Shown: positions 23,738 to 24,567 of the stretch, piece after piece
Layout: the number at the start of each line of letters is the position of its first letter
How positions within the stretch are numbered: the first letter of the stretch is position 1
Origin: Actinomycetes bacterium
GTDB taxonomy: Bacteria > Actinomycetota > Actinomycetes > Mycobacteriales > Micromonosporaceae
Reading direction: 5' to 3'
DNA: 24,567 nt
Assembly (NCBI GenBank): GCA_021793335.1
Contig: JAJYSW010000020.1
Coordinates: 1-24,567 of the forward strand
The notes under the pieces: generated by a model
Database searches by the model: none
The model's input: only the letters and a program-made list of their open reading frames with translations
Told to the model about the DNA's origin: nothing
Translations under genes and position numbers: made by a program

Positions 23738-24567
23738 GCCCGACTCTCGTGGCCGGTCCGCCGAGCACGCGCGCGGTCCACGCGTCGGGGCGGTCGATCT
23801 CGGCCTCGGTCGGCAGGTGCTCGGGGGCTTCCCAGACGCGGCTGAAGCCGTCGACGCCGTGCGACTCGACGATCGCGTCGACGAAGCGGCGCCCGGCCGC
23901 GTACTGCCGCATCTTGGCGTCCAGGCCCAGCAACTGGCGCAGGAACCGTTGCAGCGCCCCGGGATGGGCGCGGCGGTGGTCGAAGCGTCGGCGCAGCAGC
24001 GCCACGTGTTCGATATGGGTTCGGCCGACGCCGTCCATGACGGATTCGGCGTGGCCTTCCAGAAGCGTCATGAGGGCTTGGATCTTCGCGAGCGCCTCGC
24101 GCTGCTCGGGGCTGGTGATGGCCGCCATGACGTCCGGTTCGGCGGGGTCGGCGGCGGGGGTGCGGGAGTCCTCGTCCCGGGGGGCGTTCAGGGCCCGGCG
24201 CACGGCCCGACCGAACTGTGCGGCCGAGGACTCTTCGGGCTCGGCGGCGTCGAAGAAGGTGCGGATGAGCCCGTGGAAGTGCTCGCGCATCCACGGCACC
24301 GCGGTGAACTGCATCAGGTGCGCGGCCTCGTGGACGGCGATCCAGAGCCGGAATTCACGGGAGGGGAGGCGAAGGCGGCGTTCGACTTCGACGATGTTGG
24401 GGGCGACGAACAGCAGTCGGCCGGCGTCGGTGGAGAACGTCTCGAACTGGCCGAGGACTCGGGAGGACAGGAACGCGAGGACGGCTCCGGCCTGGACGCC
24501 GGTGACCTTCGCGGCGGTGCCGAGACTGCTCTCGGGGACGGCCGAGGCTTCCTCGGCCCCGTCGGCC
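23730..24567 (-). CDS. Zinc-dependent metalloprotease, C-terminal part (F420-associated family)
   Basis: The frame is open to the right edge and ends with TAA at 23730; 278 residues are visible. The zinc-binding motif HEAAH is encoded at 24318–24332, preceded by LLFVAPNIVEVERRLRLP and REFRLWIAV and followed by LMQFTAVPWMREHF. This pattern matches the uncharacterised actinobacterial family annotated as zinc-dependent metalloprotease or coenzyme F420 biosynthesis-associated protein, which is usually encoded beside tilS. No signal peptide can be judged because the N-terminus is missing; the family is normally about 350–400 residues. An acidic, variable stretch follows the motif region. The F420 link is by genomic association only. 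The gene overlaps tilS. Confidence 0.85.
   Translation of the reverse strand, partial: ADGAEEASAVPESSLGTAAKVTGVQAGAVLAFLSSRVLGQFETFSTDAGRLLFVAPNIVEVERRLRLPSREFRLWIAVHEAAHLMQFTAVPWMREHFHGLIRTFFDAAEPEESSAAQFGRAVRRALNAPRDEDSRTPAADPAEPDVMAAITSPEQREALAKIQALMTLLEGHAESVMDGVGRTHIEHVALLRRRFDHRRAHPGALQRFLRQLLGLDAKMRQYAAGRRFVDAIVESHGVDGFSRVWEAPEHLPTEAEIDRPDAWTARVLGGPATRVGHG

Overview
High-GC DNA with the gene content of an actinomycete. The main evidence is mycothiol biosynthesis (mshA), a gpm–senX3–regX3 block, a sortase-type LPxTG protein, GTG starts, and an MFS–thymidylate kinase fusion next to a DNA polymerase III delta-prime gene. A family-level guess (Glycomycetaceae or another Micromonosporales-like group) is inference only. 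No rRNA, tRNA, insertion sequence, prophage or CRISPR array was seen.

Left part (1–5552). A GH95-type glycosidase is cut by the left edge (minus strand). A secreted, cell-wall-anchored LPTTG protein diverges from it. Two perfect hairpins in tandem follow, then an AzgA-type purine permease, a strong convergent terminator, and a NatA/NatB-like ABC exporter pair with an ATGA overlap (minus strand).

Central block (5807–12979, all minus). Transcription runs mshA, then a three-gene putative secretion module, then a YbjN-domain gene, gpmA, senX3 and regX3. Apart from the module, this is the mycobacterial mshA–Rv0487–gpm1–senX3–regX3 order. The module (9334–11563) is visibly lower in GC and looks like an insertion. 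It holds a small helical WXG100/EspC-like gene that appears frameshifted, a 333-aa helical protein with a hydrophobic stretch, and a lipoprotein.

13281–17552 (plus). A TetR regulator sits divergently from mshA behind a candidate operator. A bipartite hairpin terminator follows, then the MFS–Tmk fusion gene, translationally coupled to holB.

17610–18992. Two divergent orphans: an unrecognised 232-aa protein, and a leaderless, very acidic protein built almost wholly from 13-residue DxDGDGxxD calcium-binding-type repeats.

Right part (19114–24567). folE, ftsH, tilS and a partial HEAAH zinc metalloprotease lie on the minus strand. hpt lies between tilS and ftsH but on the plus strand, inverted relative to the common tilS–hpt–ftsH order. 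The region joins folate/pterin and purine supply, tRNA-Ile modification and membrane proteolysis, a housekeeping neighbourhood common in Gram-positives.

The points most worth a second look are the inserted three-gene module with its frameshift, the Asp-repeat protein, the inverted hpt, and the paired hairpins before the permease gene.
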